From assembly GCA_012862575.1 (NCBI GenBank), contig BLSF01000062.1, positions 124,001 through 188,000 of the forward strand: a stretch of 64,000 nt of DNA. Direction: 5' to 3'. The notes under the pieces were generated by a model, which was not told the DNA's origin, did not search any database, and saw nothing but the letters and a program-made list of their open reading frames with translations. Positions 8,582 through 21,500 of the stretch are shown piece by piece. Position numbers and translations under genes: made by a program. Source of the DNA: Parietichytrium sp. I65-24A. Taxonomy: Eukaryota > Sar > Bigyra > Thraustochytrida > Thraustochytriidae. The stretch's first letter is position 1. Each line of letters starts with the position of its first letter.

Positions 8582-11290
8582 ATGGAAGGGGCCGAGATGC
8601 GGCGCGCTAGACGAGGATCGTCATGGGGAATGTTGAAGCGGCGCGTTGTGTCGTGGGTAAGTGCGAAGAAGAGACGGCAGAGTTTGAGCTTGCACAACTC
8701 TCCCCGTGGCACATCGAATGCTGGAGTGCAAGTAAATGGAGGAAATGGCAATGGCAATGGCAGCTCAAGTGCTAGTTCAAACCAAATTCAACACACGGCG
8801 CAAGCGGCAGTCAACTCGGAGCAGACGCAGGCCACTGCACCAGCCCATGTGTCTTGGTCCGGCTATGGTCTTGCGCCCGTGACCACGCGTGTCGTGAGTT
8901 TAAATGAAAAGAGTTTGCGGGCGTTTTTCGAGGCCATCGATAGGGACGCGGCTTGCACGGAAGGCTCCTCGGTGCCGAGCTCCTTGGCCTCAAAGTTTTC
9001 CTCGATCGTAAAAAATGCGGCAGCGGGAATGGGGAAAACCAAGGAGGAATACAAAGTGTTTAGTTTCGGATTGAGCGGCCGGCGGAAGAATCTCCCGTCA
9101 CTGGATCATTTTTTTCGGCCCAACTCGGTGGAGAGTATTGTTGGAGATCTTGCTGGCAATGGGGTGGCACCTCCGTACGAATGCTTCGAAAGCGCGAGGA
9201 AGGTGCTGCAGTGGAGGGACGGCCATAGTGGGCGAACTGCTTTGATTCTGGCCACTTCGGAGGCCCATCTAAAACTCATCCTTACTGCTCTTCTCTTGCA
9301 AAGCAAGGGATCCGCTTCCTCGAGGGATGGGTGCATTAATGACGCACACCAAATTTTTAAGAGCCTCGCTAGCGGGAAAGTTCTCGCCCCTTCCTCCGGA
9401 CCCCGGAAATCGATCCGCCTGTCGCTTTTTAAGTCAAGCAGCAGCCGCCAGCTACCAGCCGCCAGCAGCAACGATAGGGAGATGGAAGACCAGCAGCAGG
9501 CTAGTGAATCGAACTCGAACACTTCGATTGGAGCTTCTTCAGTGCCTCGCGACTCTCAGTCCACAGTGAGTGGCAAGGGTGGCCGAGGCGCGAAAGAGAA
9601 GATCAAGACTCACGTGATACCTTCTGAGTGCCTTTCTCGGACCTTGACGGGGATGGGGGAACTGACCTCTATAGTTTCTCAAAATGATTGCAATTGCGAA
9701 CAAAATCAGCCGCGATTTTGGCGCTCGATGGTGTTGAGGAAAATCATTCTCTCCCACGTTCCAAAAGTCGACCGTAGCATCGTGAGAGGAAATGGTAGGA
9801 CGAGATCTCAGTCCACCATCCCTCGCTGCCGCCCGTATATCATGATTATGAATGGAAACCAGACGGACTTTCTTTATTCTACGATGGTTCGTGGCATCAA
9901 GGAGTATCGCTACGAAGCCGGTGTCGATGTTGAGTTTTCAATCGATTGCAAGGTCTCCAAGGACATTGTTTTAAAGGTGTATCACGTAGAGCCTGAAAAG
10001 CCTGGCACGTTGCTTTTTAAAACCTCTGTCAACGTATCCACAGCGGAGCCTGTTGAAGACACGGCCAAGTTTCACTCGTGCCCGGACGGGGAGCAAATGG
10101 TCGTCGTTACACTTTCTCGCGAAAGCTTAGACAGTGTAAGTTGTTCAAACGCACTAGAGTCGGATTTCTCGGTTCAATTGGTGTTTGGCATGCCAAGCGA
10201 ACTGCGCCAACTCTCTGTTGGTGGACCAAGATGTTTTCCATCTGAAGAAGAGAGCAACCCTTCCCGAGGGGCTTCGAGGAGCAGTGTGGCCAGTGCTCTT
10301 GACCTAGTTCGAAATTGTGCCCCGCCGGTTCAGTTCAAGTGCTCTAGCACGACGTGCGGTACCACGCAATACGTTGGCGACGTTATGGAGGGTCAGAATC
10401 CGGTTTGCCATCACTGTGGCTGCACAACCATATTAACACACTCAGTGCGTAGTCTACTACAGACTGTAAATAATGTAATTGAAGGAAGCGACGAAGTGTT
10501 GCGTCAGCTCGGGACAGATGTGCAAGACACGGATGAGAGCTATTCACTCGACGAAGGTCAAGACTCTGGTCACGATGAGGAGTGGCGCTCTCTGAGTGCA
10601 GCTCTTGACCAGGATCCTGTTCCAGCACCTGCACCAGCTCCTGCACCTTCCCCACATGTGCCTGATGATGACCCGCGCGAGCCCGAGGCGAGCACTGCAT
10701 TTAATCGAAACGCGTTTCTCCAGTCACGCATGGAAAATGTGCAGAGCGTGCTTAGCTTCTCGGGAATGTCCAGAGAGCAAATCGAGTCCCAGCTTCGAAT
10801 TGCGCTTGCGGCTTGTTCTAGCGAAGCAGAAGCGGACCTTACCTTGGATGCTTTTGTGGGCAGAGCATTGGAAGCTTTTTCGGGAGACATTGGCTCTGAT
10901 TCGACAGGCTCGCATGTGGGCGGTGACGCGAGGCTAATGCTGCCGAGATCGACGCTTAGCGAGCTCGGTGAAGAAGGTATTGAGCTTCTCATGAATTTCG
11001 GCGTTGTGGATGTCTCTGATGGCTACGCCATTCTCGAGTATCGATCAAGGACGTCAAGGCGGAGTGCCGGAGGCATGGGAATCAACGACATAGCACGTCT
11101 GCCAATTCATCAACACACCCAGAACAATGTCCAAAAAAATTGCTCAGTGTGTCTTTTGGATTTTGAGTCTGGTGAAGAGTTACGCACGCTTCCGTGCTTT
11201 CACGCTTACCACGTCTCTTGCATAGACCGCTGGCTGATGAGTAACCGGAAGTGTCCGGTCTGCCAGAGTGACGCCCAAGAAGTTGGTTAG
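8582..11290 (+). CDS. PTEN-like pseudophosphatase / C2 / RING-H2 ubiquitin ligase-like protein
   Basis: This 902-residue protein has a basic, Ser-rich N-terminus. Residues about 159-262 can be aligned with the PTEN-like phosphatase domain of auxilin/GAK, but where the C-x5-R loop should stand it reads LILATSEAHLKL (about 220-232), so catalysis is not expected. Residues about 380-540 match the PTEN/auxilin-type C2 domain, with MVLRKIILSHVPKV, CRPYIMIMNGN and DIVLKVYHVE at the conserved strands. A possible zinc ribbon (C-x4-C-x15-C-x2-C) lies at about 587-615. An AP-repeat linker follows, and a RING-H2 finger ends the protein: C854, C857, C872, H874, H877, C880, C891, C894. The RING predicts E2 binding and E3 ligase activity; C2 suggests recruitment to phosphoinositide membranes. 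RING is certain; the PTEN-like assignment is by eye. Confidence 0.82.
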   Translation: MEGAEMRRARRGSSWGMLKRRVVSWVSAKKRRQSLSLHNSPRGTSNAGVQVNGGNGNGNGSSSASSNQIQHTAQAAVNSEQTQATAPAHVSWSGYGLAPVTTRVVSLNEKSLRAFFEAIDRDAACTEGSSVPSSLASKFSSIVKNAAAGMGKTKEEYKVFSFGLSGRRKNLPSLDHFFRPNSVESIVGDLAGNGVAPPYECFESARKVLQWRDGHSGRTALILATSEAHLKLILTALLLQSKGSASSRDGCINDAHQIFKSLASGKVLAPSSGPRKSIRLSLFKSSSSRQLPAASSNDREMEDQQQASESNSNTSIGASSVPRDSQSTVSGKGGRGAKEKIKTHVIPSECLSRTLTGMGELTSIVSQNDCNCEQNQPRFWRSMVLRKIILSHVPKVDRSIVRGNGRTRSQSTIPRCRPYIMIMNGNQTDFLYSTMVRGIKEYRYEAGVDVEFSIDCKVSKDIVLKVYHVEPEKPGTLLFKTSVNVSTAEPVEDTAKFHSCPDGEQMVVVTLSRESLDSVSCSNALESDFSVQLVFGMPSELRQLSVGGPRCFPSEEESNPSRGASRSSVASALDLVRNCAPPVQFKCSSTTCGTTQYVGDVMEGQNPVCHHCGCTTILTHSVRSLLQTVNNVIEGSDEVLRQLGTDVQDTDESYSLDEGQDSGHDEEWRSLSAALDQDPVPAPAPAPAPSPHVPDDDPREPEASTAFNRNAFLQSRMENVQSVLSFSGMSREQIESQLRIALAACSSEAEADLTLDAFVGRALEAFSGDIGSDSTGSHVGGDARLMLPRSTLSELGEEGIELLMNFGVVDVSDGYAILEYRSRTSRRSAGGMGINDIARLPIHQHTQNNVQKNCSVCLLDFESGEELRTLPCFHAYHVSCIDRWLMSNRKCPVCQSDAQEVG

Positions 11291-12512
11291 GAACAATTTC
11301 GCGCCGGCACAGCCTTATCAATTTAGCAAAATTATTTTTCTCCATTGCTCTGCTTCTTTTAAATGAGACCGACATACTCTGGTCCTGTTCCAGCCAGCAG
11401 TTGTTCTCATCGGGAACCAATCCATCTAGCCCAATCTCCTTCTTCTCAGCGGGCTTTATTTAGCATCAACTAATTCGCCAGAATTATTCAACCCGAACTG
11501 CCTGTGTACCATCTCAATCTGTTTTTCCCCCGTCGCAGTCCATTTTCACTCCTCGGAGCGGATCCTCGCAACAAAAAGCAACCAACACTTGCTTCAAGAA
11601 GTTTCCTCCATCGCTCTCAATCCTATCAATAAAAAATCAATCAAATTTCCATCATTTCAACAATTTCCATCATTTCAACAATCAAGATACTTTCCCAAGG
11701 GATTTTTCGTTACTCACATGTCAGCAATACTCAGCACTCACTGTCAGTACCCTCTGCTACGATGCCGCTACACAGCTCCTAGTTAGGTATGCTACAGCCA
11801 ACATACCGTACCGGTACCCACACATCTATCCATAAAGATAGAACTATGATAACCGTGTCAGAAGAACGAGGAGCGCATGAGAGACAAAGCGCGCGAGACA
11901 GAGAGAGAGAGAGAGAGATAGAGAGAAGAAGAAGAAGAAGGAGAAGACAAGGAAGGGGCAACAGAAGAGAAGAGGCAGAAGCGCATTGAGGAAGCCAAAG
12001 TATACACGAAAGAACAAAAGAACAAAAGAACGAAGGAACGAAGGAGAGTTGGCTGGTGAACCGAAGAGAGTTTGTTTGACTCGAAGGGATCTGAGAATAC
12101 GAAACCCACTCTGAAGATCACTCGGGTTTTGCAGGCAGAGTGGAACGTTGGTAGTATTGTCGTCCAGAGCCAGCAGGCGTGGGTGACCTGCACTGGCGTG
12201 CACAGCTGGGATCGGAGAAGGAAGTGCCAGGAGAAATAGCTAAGGATAGAAAGGTTCCGCTCTCTGTGAAAGGGCGACTGGCGCTCGCCGAGATTGTCTG
12301 TTGGTAGTTTGTGGATTTGGCTGTTTATTTGCATTCGTTTTGCTTTTGCTCCTCTGCGCATGTTGGGGCGGGGACTGGAAGCGTTCGATCTATTGTGAAG
12401 GTGGTCCCGGACGAAAGCTGCTCTACTTTGGAGGGAAATTCTGGAACTTGAGTGCATCCATATTGCGCATAAGCTTTAGAGTTTGGAAGCTGTGATTCCT
12501 TTGTTCCGTCAG
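11291..12512. other. Intergenic region upstream of the BEACH gene
   Basis: No gene is seen. It holds a GA/GAA tract (about 11895-11960) on the coding strand of the BEACH gene and the AAAGAAC-type purine-rich run after it. Overlapping open frames are translations of these repeats. The last several hundred bases probably form a long 5' leader. Confidence 0.5.
11895..11960 (+). repeat. GA/GAA tract upstream of the BEACH gene
   Basis: A GAGAGA run passes into GAAGAAGAAG. It lies about 550-620 bp before the BEACH gene ATG and on its coding strand. Confidence 0.8.
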
Positions 12513-15500
12513 ATGCGTTCGTTTTTCTCCAGGATTCTGCACAAGCCTACACCGGCTAATGCAAGCGACGTAAACGGGCAGCAAAATGCTCCGCCACCAG
12601 TGCCACCAGGGAGACTTCCGCAGCAGCCAAGCGAAACTTCATCGCAGACGGCTGCCGGCAGCGTAGCCTCAGCAGGCGTTGCAACGGATTCGGTGGACAC
12701 AACCTTGGAGTCACAAACTGGAAGAGATGCTACCTTCACGCAACGGGCATCCTCTTTCTTCTCGAGAAGAAACAACCGGAGCCCAGGAAACCAAACAGGA
12801 AGCTCTGCCACTTCGGGTGAAAGCGGGACGAAGTTGCGGAAGCGAAGATATAATTCCATGCGCCGGTGGCCATCTTCTATGGTTGCGTATTCAGCTGAAG
12901 ACGGTGAAATATCGAAAGAGCATGTGGAGAGGCTTATTGTTCTCGCCGAGGACTTACTCCCCGGCCTGTTGGTTGAAGAACTTCGAGCTGCCGGAAACTC
13001 TCTCAAGGTCGTTGTGGATATTTTGGGTGGCCGCATCTGCATTGAGCAGGGTGGATCAAATCTGGTTCGACTCGTTGGAGCGAGTAATGACACTCGTCCA
13101 GGGTTGAGTTTTCAGACCTTGGACATCCTGGAGCAAATTGTTTGTGCAATGGAGGATGGACCGGATGCTTGTGCAGCTGTAGGACTTCCTGCACAGTTGA
13201 TCAGATGTCTCGCTCTCTACCGCCGTGTACCATTGCATCATATAGCAAGCGCAAGTCGCTCGGAGCAGTTCCGAAAGGCATCATTGGCGAGCGAATATTC
13301 TATTGACGATGAACGATTAGTAGACGAAGAGCTAACTGCGAGCGAAAGTGAGGAGGAGGAGGAGGAGGAGGACAATGACGCAATGGAGGAAGAAGAAGAC
13401 CACTCTCCCGGGGACGGCAGTGAGAGCGCAGATGCGCACTCCCATGGTGGGCGGCGGACAAAGCGCGTCAGACTTTCTGATGCAGTTTTCAGCAGAGTGA
13501 ATGCCACCCTTTGCCACCTGCTTGACCATGTGGCAGTCTCTTTGAGCTTGATGCGTGAACCAGAAAACGGACTCGCTGCCTTATTTCGAATTACGCAAAT
13601 GTCAAAGGGTGACCGCTCTGTCCTCGACGTTTTTGAAGCAATGACGCACTCCAAGGTTCTCCCTGTTGTTTTAGAGTATATTCGCGAGAAAGGGCTGCTG
13701 AATGACCTCATCCAGACGCTCTCCGGGACTTTGGATCATGCAGACCCCACCCCTTTTCTCGCTCTGGTGTCGTCAACCACCAAACTGCTCCTTGCATCAT
13801 GTCGTACCTCGCAAGTGCTCCTGGACGACTTTAGGGATTGTGGGGGTTACGTAATGCTCTATTGTGCACTCTTGAAAATGTCGAGCAGCGCAGAGCTTCT
13901 GTGTGCTGATCTGCGCCAACTTGTGTATTTGGGCAAAGGCTACGATGCCGCAGAGCTGGACGCGGAAAACCTTGGTGTCGTGCATTCAATATACTTGGCC
14001 CGAAATGAGTGCGCTTTCGCGGTGGTATCCGCCTTGCTTTGTCATTTGCAGCTCTCCTCTTGTGAGCACGACGAGCAAGCGGGCAAACTTCTTAAGGAAC
14101 GTCACGCTTTTGCATGGAAGCTATTCGCTCCCCATAATCAGAGGCAACAGAGTGCTTCACAGAAGATGCTGGACACTTATGAGGTCAATGGCTCTCACCT
14201 CGAGGTTCTGCGTCTCCCCTTATTGCATTGTGTGCTCACTGTCTTCTCGTCAAACCCTGTGAACTTTGGAATTCTTGAGAACAAGTTTGGCGTAATGTCG
14301 GCCTTGCTTGTAAGCCTCGGTGCTGCTAAATCTGTCCACGACGAATACCTCTTTATGGTCATCAAGCTCCTGGAATTAATTTCGATGGGAATGGACTACC
14401 GACCAAAGCCCTTGCTCGAAACTGTTTGCAAGAAAACGCTCCCCACGCTATTTCACAATTGGCCCGAAACTGGGGAGCGACAAAATTTGAATTCGGGCTC
14501 TGCTGCCACAGTGTCAGAGTCTGATCGGCGGCCAAACGATTCCGCGCCGATTTTCATTACGCAGGTCGTGTACAAAACCTTGATTAAGATGGTTCACAGT
14601 GATGATGAGTACCAGATTTTGTTGCACAACGCGGGGATTTTCGAAGATGCTCTGATACCCGCTTTGGAAAAAGCAGTTGAGCAAGCTGGTCAGACATGGG
14701 AGTTACCAGGGGACAGCTTTCTGTCCGTTCTTTGCCTTTTGCTCCAGGATTTGCTGGAAAACTGCCCTACGAACGAGGAGACCTTTCGTAAATTGCAAGG
14801 TCACAAATCGCTGTACAAGTTAGTTTGCTTCGAGCCGAAACCCGTATTAGGCGTCTTACTGCAGCTCTCCCGTGGAGACAGCAGGTATTTGAGCCAAGAT
14901 ATCTCAGCGCTCTTCGAACTATTGCAAACGCTGCACAGACAGCGGGACCTTGAGGTGAATATCTTGGACACTATTCTAGGTATGATGCAAAGAAATCACA
15001 ACGTAAAGGACCTGCTCCGCAAGTGTGGTGGATTTGAGTGTTTGCTCGCAATTTTGCTTTCGCTCGAAGCCAGTTTTGGGCCGGATTCAGAGCGTGCGAG
15101 CCAGGTCATGTGTGTACAGGTCATGGAAAAGGTGTTTCAAGTTCTCACTGTGTCGATGACAGGAAACCATATTGCGAATCGGTCCTACTTGAAGGAGGAG
15201 ATTCGGTACGAGAGCATCTCCTCTACATGCCAATTGATCGGTATTTTTGGGTCAGCTCGCGACGACCGCCTGGTGGACATGGTTCTCGATTGCATTACAG
15301 AAGCAGTCGTTCTGCGCTCTTTTCAAAGGCACTCTTCTTCAGTTTCAGTGCTCTCTCAAACGGAAGATGAGGTGAATTCGGCCGCTGCCGCGTCTTCGGC
15401 CGCTGAAGCAACCAGGGAAGAATCATCTGATTTGGCAGGCTGCCGAATTCGCAACATCGACCCTCTTCAAATTCTGACGATTCGCATCTCGTTGCTGAGC

Positions 15501-18500
15501 GAGAAAGGTCTGCGCCGACTTCTTAATCGGCTCACTAAGATGGTTCAAGGAGACAAGGATGGGCCAGCGAATTGCGAGATAATTTCCAACACTTTGATTC
15601 CAAAGTTGTTGATGGAAGAGCTCTTTGATAGTGTCTTGTGCGATAGTGGTAGCAAAATGCACGACACTGCAATCCAGCTTTTCGGAGCGCTTTCGAGACA
15701 TCACTCAACGACAAGGTCAATCCAACAGTTGTTCGAGATCACCTTTCGTGCCTACAGGTCTCAAAATAACGAGAACATGCGCGCAATGCTCAGACTTCTA
15801 AATGAATCTGCGAGCACTGGCACAGACGACGCCTTCCTGTGTCCATACGTGGAAATGGCTGGACCTAGTGACATGTTCTTATTAGGGGACCGCCATGGGG
15901 CTGAAGGGCACGGCGCCGCGAATGCTAAGGGAAAAGAGCCACGGAAATTGTACAATAGGCTCAGTCAAATGTCCATCGTGGATGCAAACGCAGCTGGAAA
16001 TATACACATTGCAGGCCTCGGAAAGAGGAATTGGCCGCCAAGTGGGGGCTACACAATCTCCATGTGGGTTTGGCTCGGAAAGGATGTCGGTGAGGAGATT
16101 CTCCTCACGTCAATCCGGAATCTCGATGGTCAGCAGTTACTGCGGGTAACACTGGAGCCAGATAATACCTTGCACTGCCGAACCTGCGCTGGGAGCGATG
16201 CCAGTTCAGCAAGCGCATTTCCAGCTATGCCAACCTCTCAGTCAATCGCAGCTGCTTTTCAGAAACTTAGCTTCGATGCGCGCGGAACCGGGAAATCGAA
16301 TGCCTCGGTTTTGAAAGACATGTCTGCGGCAGCTATGACCGCCGCGATGGCAGCCGCAGAAGCTAGTGCGACTTTATCATCGGTTCTACAAAAGGGCAAG
16401 GCCGGTCAGGACTCAGAAGTTCGTGAGCGCATTGTGCGAACCCTCGCTCCGTCTGAAGTCAAGTTCGGGAACTTGGAGATCTTCCCTGGGCGCTGGCATC
16501 ACATTATGCTTGTCCATCGCGCCCAGGCAAATATCAGTTCGCTTCTTGACAAGTCACTCAATGGAAAGCTGACATTGTACCTAGATGGGGCGGAGGTTTC
16601 CACGAAAAAGTTCCCTTACCCGAATACAATGCCTCTCGGCGGCCTGAAGACCTCGGTTTTTGTCGGAATGGATCCCATTGCGACTGTAACGCGAAGGCCG
16701 AATCAGAGTGTTCGATTTTGGCGGCTGGGACCCATTCAGCTTTTAGACCTTCCAAAGGGCCTCCATGTTGCCAGATCCTTGGCCATGCTTGGCGTCACGT
16801 ACACAGGCACACTATCGCGGACCAGTGCCACCCTCAAGGACGCGCGGGCCTTCACCACAATGCTACTAGAGAAATTGTTTTCGTATGAGAAGAACAAGCC
16901 GGAGGAGGAGCGAATCCCCGTGGAAAAACACCTTGCCAGGCTTGGGCTGCCGAACAAGTGCTGGAAGGAACTTTTACAAGCAAACAACACCTTTCTCAAT
17001 GAGAAAGGTCCAGTAGACCTTGAAAATGTTGTGTTTTGCTTTTTCGCTGGTTGCCGTACTACGCTGGAGGGATTCCCGAGCATTGATACAAAGAGCTTGG
17101 TATCGAAGAACATCAAAGAAATCGATGTCCCGAGAACGGTTCTCGTTAACCTCGCTACAAATGCTGCCCAAGGGACAGGACAGCAGCCGGTTCTTGCAAT
17201 TCTTGGTGGAGGTTCGTTTGCAGTAACGCCACTCCCCTTGTCCGAGTCCATACGCAGTATCGGAGGCGTCACCGTCATCTTGCGGCTGCTAGAGTTAAGT
17301 CAAGAACCTGACTTTGCCATCACAGTTCTCGAGTTGTTGAAGAACGTGCTGTATGGCCACGAGTACAATCGATTTTTCTTTCGGCAGTCGAATGGCCACC
17401 GAATTCTTGCCTGGTTATTGTTTGGTATAACCCGTAAATCTGCAGAGGTCTTCACCCCGCCAGTATTTGAAGCAATGCTGCATCTTGCTGTGTTGGGGAC
17501 CGGGCGGACCGCGCTTGTGGTGGACACGGAGATGCTTCATCAGCTGATTTTAAATCACCAGGTTTGGCGCGGCGCTGAAGTCGCAAATGTAGAGCGTTGG
17601 AATTTTGTGATTATCATTCTGCAGTGGCTGAGTAATCTCGTGGACCAAGACAACTACAACGTGGAGCTTAACCTCGACGCATTGCACCGTCTGAACATCA
17701 TCGACTGGGTGCTTGAAATCATGCTTGCGCTAGCCGTAGACACACCATCTGCTCACAACGTAGTGTCCGACGTATTCGCGGCAGCGTTGCAATTTTTGCA
17801 CAACCTCAACAAGCTCAAGTTGGTCCGGAGGTCACTTTTCGAGATGTTTAAGCACATCCTCGTCTCACTTCCGATGCTCACGCCCGACGCTGACGGAAAT
17901 CTGGACTATTCTTTCTCGGGCGATACAGTCACCGAGCGAGACGCTCATGGAGATCCATCAATGCACTCGCCTCGTTCTGTTGGAAGCGCCCCGGGCTTTG
18001 ATAATGAGCCAGAACGATCGAATCTGGATTCTATTCGACCAGCCTCTGCGGACGCTAAAGTTGCAAATCAGAACGAACTGCAGGAAAGCAAAATGAGCAC
18101 CTCGAAACAGCCGCCTGCGCTGATTCTCCCTCCTGTCATTCCGAAGGTGGACGACACTCAAGGTAGCGTGGAGACACCAAGACGCGCAAGTAGAAGGCGA
18201 ACGGTCACAGACATGATGATGGACAAGACTGGGAAGTGGACGGAGATGCGCCGTGGGACAACTCACGGCCGCTCTGAAGAGCTCGTTTCAGAACAAGGCG
18301 CAAACATTCTTAAGAAGGTTCGCTGCATGCTCCTGGAATTGTTGCTGGAGCTCCCAGACAGCGCAACAGAGGAAGATGACAAATTTCGCCATCGAAAGCG
18401 AACCTACACAGAGTACAGCGATATCCTCTCCGTGCAGTGGTTCTCCGCTATCTTGACGAGAACGGTTGATAGCGACACATATCTATTGGCGATGAGATTG

Positions 18501-21500
18501 CTGTTTGAAATGCTCTATGAATCACCAGAATTTGCTCGGCACTTTGTGTCCTCGGGGGGATTTGCTATGGTGGCTTCGAGCGCTAGCCAGAACGAAGAAC
18601 TCCCAACAATCTTGTTGATCCTTCTTGCGCTGCTTTGTGGGATCCCCCCATCCTTTTTCGGTTCTACTGTCAGGTTGTCAGGGTATAAAGCCGGCACGGA
18701 AAGACCAAGCAAAGCTAGTGGCGAGGACCTTCCTCGCCCGCCGCAATTGACACGCGTTGCGTCTATGGAAGGCAGTATATCAACTTTTGTGAGTCCAGAG
18801 GTCAAGCGCAGACTGTTAAGTCGGAAGTCAACCGTTGATTCGACCAGTGGAATAATAGAGGAAGAGTCATCTAGTCTGGTAAAAAAGTTTGAAGCCTTGT
18901 GCGGAAAAATGCAGGTCTTGGCACCGCCAAGCTGGTATTTGGAGGTATATACGTGCATATTTGCGCTGGCAGGGTCCACATTTCAGCAGAACGAATTCTG
19001 GACGAACGAAACGGCCACTTGTCTTTGTTTGGATTTGATCCGTGCTGTCAAGATGTGCGCAGGTGCGTTCCCTGACTTTCACTGGTTATTTTCTGGAGCG
19101 AAGTCTCTCGAAGTCTCTACGGAGATAATGTTCACGGAAGCCGCACTCGCAAAGGAAAGCGAGGCTTCAAGCAGTCAGAAGTCAAGTGGTGGAGATTTTG
19201 GTGTGTTTGCAGGGAGCCTCTCCCAGGCTATGCTGGACGTATATGTGGACTTGTTGTGCAATTCACTCGCGGAAGAACGGCCCGGCCTGGAAGGCGTCGG
19301 GTCAGGTTCTTCTCAGTCTTTGGGTGGTTCGAGTTCCGGGTTATCTGCGGGACGGGACTCACCAAAATCACGGCAGGTCAAGGCACAGCGAGCAACTCGC
19401 CCCGTGAAGGACCCTCGACGGCTACTTGAGCAAATGATGCATTCATTCCCCCCGACCGCAATTGCGGAGCATGCACTGTGGTTCCAATCTGCACTTGTCC
19501 AAGCTTTGCTCCCTGCTCTCTCGCTCATTCTTGACGATAAAACTTGGGAGGCGAGGGAGAGTTCAGGAAGTAAGATGAGGCTTCCGTACAATGCCGAGCC
19601 TGGCAAGATCGTCTCAGTGGTGTGTTTCATAACCGGCAGGGCATCTTTTGGCTGGGTGCCTCAAACAGAACATACGGTACTCGAGCTCATTGTTCAGGCC
19701 TATCGGGCGATTCCCTTACCAGAGTATCGCAATAGGTTCATGCGCTGCATTCGAGGTCTCGTCTTGTGGAGTCTGTCGACCTCGCTTGACAACTTGATCA
19801 CAGACGAAATTGTTCAGTTTCTCAGAGCAGTGCTACGTAATCTGGACGTCCTCCAAGTTCACATCTTCTTCTCTAGTCTCGTGTCCGCGCCACGGACAAA
19901 CGCCGCCGAGGCACAGAAAGAGCCCTACATCTCCAGCGGAATGATCCCGTTACCTCTCCGTGCTCACTTTGACCTGTTCGACGAAACTGCAATTTTCGCA
20001 ATATGCGCAGTGTATTTGCTGCTTCGTCTACACAATGAGACTGACACAAATGAGATCAAAGAAGCTGCCACGGATCTGATTTATGCCGTCTTGCATGCCA
20101 AACGCAACGTGTTGGCTTATGATCCGACATTCTCGAGTCTCATTGATATGCTCGAAGTGGATGCTCAGAGCCGAATAGTTGGCCGATCCACTCAGCTATC
20201 TAAATGGTCTCAAGATCATTTCCTTGGGCTGGAGTCTGAGTCCTGGCTAAACAGGATGTGGGCTTATGTTCAAAGAATCGAGCTCTTTGGCAGCCAAGTG
20301 CAATGCGGGCTTTTGAACTTGAAAGGAATGAGAGATCTCCCAGATTTTGACGGTGGGGTCGTGAAGCGGTGCTTGCTCATCCGGGAAGTGGAGCTCATGC
20401 AGAAAAACCAGAATAACGCTATAGAGCCGTACGTTGCCTCACAGAAGAACGCGATCAATAGACTGGAAGGTGAGTCGGACACCCTTCTTGTGTCTCTGCA
20501 AAAGGAAGCCGTGGATAGACATCGCCGCTGGCAGCGCGTTGGGCTCGAACACTTGTTGCGAGGCAAGAAATGCTGGACGCAACAAGGGGAAAACTTCTTG
20601 TCAGGTGTTTACAAAGGTTTTTTCGTGGACGCCAACCCAGATGAAGCGAACAACATCGACGGAGACATGGAGGTGCACTGGAAGCTCGATCTCAGCGAGG
20701 CGAAGGACCGTATGAGACGTAGAGTCTGTGTTGATCTGGACTTTGTGGACACCTTCCGTAAAGTCAAAGATCAACCCAATGAGGAGCAGTTTGTAGCTCG
20801 AGCTCTCTCGCCAAGAGACGGGGGCAACGGAGAGGAGGCGAGCGATGCCATAGAGGATGAGATGAATTTGGTCCTGAGGAGCATCCGCGCGCCGACCCGG
20901 CACGACCAATCAGGCCGAATGCGGAGTCTCACAGAGGTTGAAGACGGCGGCCTCACCATGTACAATCTTGAGGACGACAACGACAACGGGGAAGCAAGCG
21001 CTTCGGAGAGGAGTTTGGTGGCACGATCACCGCCTCGCAAAAATCGGGCCAGTATCCACAGAAAGGTGAAAAGTATGCACATACCAACTTCCATGATATT
21101 TGAAGGTGACGAAGACGTAGCGAGCGACGCACTTACGCGTGATGATTCTGCCATCAGTGCTTACGAGGCAAACCCTTCGCCACTTCCTGATCCAGTTCGC
21201 CCCGACCTCAATAATTCGTCAAGCACAAGCAGCGACTTGTTTTCTCAAGACGACTTTGACATAACAGGTGATTTCCAGCCTTCTGCACTTGGAAATGCGT
21301 ATGGTTCCTTTGTTGTAAAGAGTTCGAAAACTACTGAAGCAGAACAGAACGCTTCAGCTGCCGCGCTGGTAGACATTGAGAGCACTGCGATTGCGGAGGA
21401 CGACGGCATTACTGACGATGAAAAAGGATCACAGCTATTCAAGGATGGAAGAAGTTCGAGCAACGACACCTCCGAAAGTGGTGTTCCGGGCATGGTGAGT

